Both the position numbers and the translations under genes were made by a program. The notes beneath the pieces are model-generated. The model saw nothing but the letters and a program-made list of their open reading frames with translations. It was not told the DNA's origin and made no database searches. A stretch of DNA of 17,457 nucleotides, from NCBI GenBank assembly GCA_018224345.1, contig JAGTUW010000298.1, forward strand, positions 1 through 17,457, written 5' to 3'. Within the stretch, counting starts at the first letter, position 1, and the number at the start of each line of letters is the position of its first letter. This document shows, in pieces, positions 15,135 through 17,457 of the stretch. This stretch comes from Bacteroidota bacterium. GTDB lineage: Bacteria; Bacteroidota; Ignavibacteria; SZUA-365.

Positions 15135-16682
15135 ATGTTCAATCAGGTCGCAACAAATCTCGACTCAGCACCCGGTGGGCGGCGTCTCTCGGAGATTATC
15201 AATGATCTACCGGTTGTGACCATGATCGGTCCGTGGGATGTTGCGGTCGCAGGAATCACCACCGATTCGCGCAACGTGCAGGCGGGTTGGATGTTCGTTG
15301 CCACTCAGGGAGAGCATACGGACGGTCATCATTTCACGCAATCGGCAATAGAACGCGGGGCCAGTTGCGTTGTCGTATCACTTCTGCATTTCGAGACGCA
15401 TCTCCACAGCATTCTTACCCCGGCGTATTGTCAGCATAATGGCACCGCCGTGCTCATCGTGCATGACACACGGGCGGCCGTCGCACATCTTGCTGATCGC
15501 TATCATGGATCACCCGCGAAGGCCATGCGTGTGATCGGTGTGACGGGTACCAACGGAAAAACTACTGTGTCAACGTTGTTGCATTCCGTTATCGAGGCTG
15601 CGGGTGCTCCTGCGGGACTGATCGGCACGGTATCCTATCGCATCGGTGATACAGTACTGCCCGCACCGTTCACCACACCCCCGGCAGAAGATTTGCATGC
15701 GCTCTTCGCAGCCATGCGGGATGCGGGCTGCGCACATGTCGTCATGGAAGTTTCTTCGCACGCACTGGCGCTGGATCGTGTGCGTGGTATCGGTTTCGAT
15801 CTGTCTGTGTTCACCAACCTCACGCAGGACCATCTCGATTTTCATCACAGCATGGCGGTATACCGCGATTCCAAAGCGTTGTTGTTCGGCACACTCACTC
15901 GCGGTATCGCATTGCTGAACACAGACGACCCCTATGCGCGGGATATGCGTCTGCTGCCCAAGCATCGCATCAAAAGTTTCGGACAGAAGGGGCGACCGAC
16001 CTTCCGTATGCGTGACATCGAAGCAACGAACAGCGGCACGACATTGACCATAGAGTATCGCGGCGCAGAGCACAGAATTCGTTCAGGACTGCTGGGCGGA
16101 TTCAACGCCTACAACCTCGCTGCCGCATTCGGCGTCGGAGTGCTGCTCGGTATCGCACCGAAAACCATACTCAAAGGGCTGCGCCGTGTGCAATGCGTGC
16201 CGGGACGCTTCGAGCGTGTTTCGACGGAAGATGGTATCGCCGTCATCGTTGACTATTCTCACACGCCGGACGCTCTCACCAAGGCGCTGCACACCGCGCG
16301 CGAGCTGGCCGGTGATGGAAGAGTGATCTGTGTATTCGGCTGTGGGGGAGATCGTGATCAGGTCAAACGTCCGTTGATGGGAGCAGCAGCAGCAACCCTG
16401 AGCGATGTCGTGATTGTCACTTCCGATAACCCACGTACAGAAGATCCGGATCTGATTATCCGTGATATAGTCGCAGGGATTCCCGCTGACAGGAACTATG
16501 AAGTCAGAGCGGGGCGGCGCGGCGCCATCCAGCACGCCTTGCGCATTGCCAAGCCTGGGGATCTCGTCTTTATCGCGGGGAAGGGGCATGAGAATTACCA
16601 GATTGTTGGGACAAAGCGGATCCATTTCGATGACCGGGAGATTGTGCGCACTTTTCTCGCCAGACAACGGGAGGGGAAGTAG
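15135..16682 (+). CDS. murE: UDP-N-acetylmuramoyl-tripeptide ligase MurE, meso-diaminopimelate type
   Basis: MurE adds the third stem-peptide residue to UDP-MurNAc-L-Ala-D-Glu at the cost of ATP, in the cytoplasm. The 515-residue chain begins with the UMAG-binding domain (VAGITTDSRNVQAGWMF). The ATP loop is VTGTNGKTT, with K142. TTPPAEDLHALF, EVSSHALALDRVRG, and FTNLTQDHLDFH with the following SKALLF (carbamylated lysine region) come next. DYSHTPDALTKAL and GKGHENYQ complete the set. The specificity motif DNPR at 431-434 is that of meso-diaminopimelate-adding enzymes; lysine-adding ones differ there. ATG 15135 lies 9 bp after ftsI, with only a weak CGGAAG ribosome site. murF follows after 2 bp. 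Confidence 0.97.
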   Translation: MFNQVATNLDSAPGGRRLSEIINDLPVVTMIGPWDVAVAGITTDSRNVQAGWMFVATQGEHTDGHHFTQSAIERGASCVVVSLLHFETHLHSILTPAYCQHNGTAVLIVHDTRAAVAHLADRYHGSPAKAMRVIGVTGTNGKTTVSTLLHSVIEAAGAPAGLIGTVSYRIGDTVLPAPFTTPPAEDLHALFAAMRDAGCAHVVMEVSSHALALDRVRGIGFDLSVFTNLTQDHLDFHHSMAVYRDSKALLFGTLTRGIALLNTDDPYARDMRLLPKHRIKSFGQKGRPTFRMRDIEATNSGTTLTIEYRGAEHRIRSGLLGGFNAYNLAAAFGVGVLLGIAPKTILKGLRRVQCVPGRFERVSTEDGIAVIVDYSHTPDALTKALHTARELAGDGRVICVFGCGGDRDQVKRPLMGAAAATLSDVVIVTSDNPRTEDPDLIIRDIVAGIPADRNYEVRAGRRGAIQHALRIAKPGDLVFIAGKGHENYQIVGTKRIHFDDREIVRTFLARQREGK

Positions 16683-16684
16683 TC

Positions 16685-17457
16685 ATGAAACTCCGCATCG
16701 GCGATCTGCTCCGCATTCCATTTCAACGGGCACAGCATCTTGAGACTCTGCTTGAGGAAAGCGTGCACGCTGTTCACACCGATTCCCGCAACGTCGGTGC
16801 GGGCGATGTCTTCGTCGCGTTTCGGGGAGCACGTGCTGACGGACATGATTTTGTCAATGATGTCTGCGCCCGTGGCGTGTTCTGCTGCGTCGTCGATCAA
16901 CGTTGGTATCGTCGCAACAGCCACACTGCCACATCCCTGCCACTCCTGGTTGTCAGGAACACCGTCGAGGCCTACGGCGCTATCGCACAATGGTATCGGG
17001 GACAATTCGACATGCCCGTCATCGGCGTCACCGGCAGCAACGGGAAGACCAGCACCAAGGACATGATTGCCGCAGTTCTCGGAACCAAATACAACGTACT
17101 CGCCACGCAGGGCAACTTCAACAATCACATTGGTCTTCCGGCCACGATGCTGCGTATTGAGGATACACATGACGTCGTCGTTGCCGAAATGGGCAGCAAT
17201 CAGCCCGGAGACATCGCCATGCTCTGCACGATTGCGCGTCCCTCGCACGGGCTCATAACCAATATCGGACGTGCACATATAGAAAAATTAGGGTCCCGTG
17301 CAGGGATTGCCGAAGAGAAGGGTGTGTTGTATGCGAGCGTTCCACCGGACGGCATGATCTTTCTCAATGCCGACGAAGCACTGCTGCCTCCACAGGCTCC
17401 GCGCGCAATACCCAGGCTTCGTTTCGGCATGCACCGCGACAGTGATATACGTATCAC
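16685..17457 (+). CDS. murF: UDP-N-acetylmuramoyl-tripeptide--D-alanyl-D-alanine ligase MurF (3' truncated)
   Basis: MurF adds D-Ala-D-Ala to UDP-MurNAc-tripeptide, the last cytoplasmic step of the precursor peptide. The first 257 codons are present and the frame is still open at the window end. The N-terminal domain shows HTDSRNVGAGDVFVAF and ADGHDFV. The ATP loop is VTGSNGKTSTKD with K121, and GNFNNHIGLP, VVAEMGSNQPGDI and TNIGRAHIEKLGS follow as in the family. ATG 16685 is 2 bp after the murE stop; GAGGGG just before that stop is a good ribosome site, so the two are coupled. The catalytic and D-Ala-D-Ala-binding C-terminal domain lies outside the window. Confidence 0.96.
   Translation, partial: MKLRIGDLLRIPFQRAQHLETLLEESVHAVHTDSRNVGAGDVFVAFRGARADGHDFVNDVCARGVFCCVVDQRWYRRNSHTATSLPLLVVRNTVEAYGAIAQWYRGQFDMPVIGVTGSNGKTSTKDMIAAVLGTKYNVLATQGNFNNHIGLPATMLRIEDTHDVVVAEMGSNQPGDIAMLCTIARPSHGLITNIGRAHIEKLGSRAGIAEEKGVLYASVPPDGMIFLNADEALLPPQAPRAIPRLRFGMHRDSDIRI

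Overview
The window looks like chromosomal housekeeping DNA from a free-living bacterium of the Bacteroidota/Chlorobi (FCB) assemblage. GC content is moderately high, roughly mid-50s percent by eye. Three things point that way. The first gene ends in a type IX secretion (Por) C-terminal sorting domain with the NYPNPFNP signature. SecD and SecF are separate genes. The cell-wall cluster runs mraZ-rsmH-ftsL-ftsI(PASTA)-murE-murF, with a MurE of the meso-diaminopimelate type (DNPR motif). An Ignavibacteria- or Kapabacteria-like lineage would fit, but this is inference; no rRNA or other taxonomic marker is present.

Layout. (1) Positions 1-3843, plus strand: the 3' part of a secreted T9SS-sorted protein, then an exported M1-family zinc aminopeptidase with C-terminal HEAT-like repeats. 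A perfect inverted repeat resembling a REP element lies in the first codons of the aminopeptidase. (2) Positions 3844-7413, plus strand: a good promoter (TTGACT-N17-TATATT), then secD, secF and a small STAS-domain protein, closed by a strong intrinsic terminator. SecD carries a strongly acidic insertion in its periplasmic region. (3) Positions 7434-9823, plus strand: purA and an overlapping DUF1611 (DgcN-like) P-loop protein. (4) Positions 9897-10814, minus strand: a CaCA-family Na+/Ca2+ exchanger. (5) A 353-bp divergent intergenic region holding the mraZ promoter and an MraZ operator (TGGG repeated every 10 bp). (6) Positions 11168-17457, plus strand: the start of the dcw cluster, mraZ, rsmH, ftsL, ftsI/pbp, murE and murF, with murF cut by the window end.

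How the genes work together. secD/secF drive the late steps of Sec export, which the two exported proteins upstream and the envelope proteins downstream would need. In the dcw cluster, MraZ represses its own operon through the repeats upstream, RsmH methylates 16S rRNA, FtsL and the FtsI-like transpeptidase belong to the divisome, and MurE and MurF make the UDP-MurNAc-pentapeptide used by that transpeptidase. If the DUF1611 protein is a D-glutamate N-acetyltransferase like DgcN, it would act on a building block of the same pathway, but its genetic link here is to purA.

I found no tRNA, rRNA, CRISPR, insertion sequence, phage or defence genes, and nothing that I would call a new multi-gene system. 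The more unusual points are the palindrome in the aminopeptidase N-terminus, the acidic SecD insert, the terminator-like hairpin immediately in front of purA, the STAS gene joined to secDF, and the orphan DUF1611 gene.
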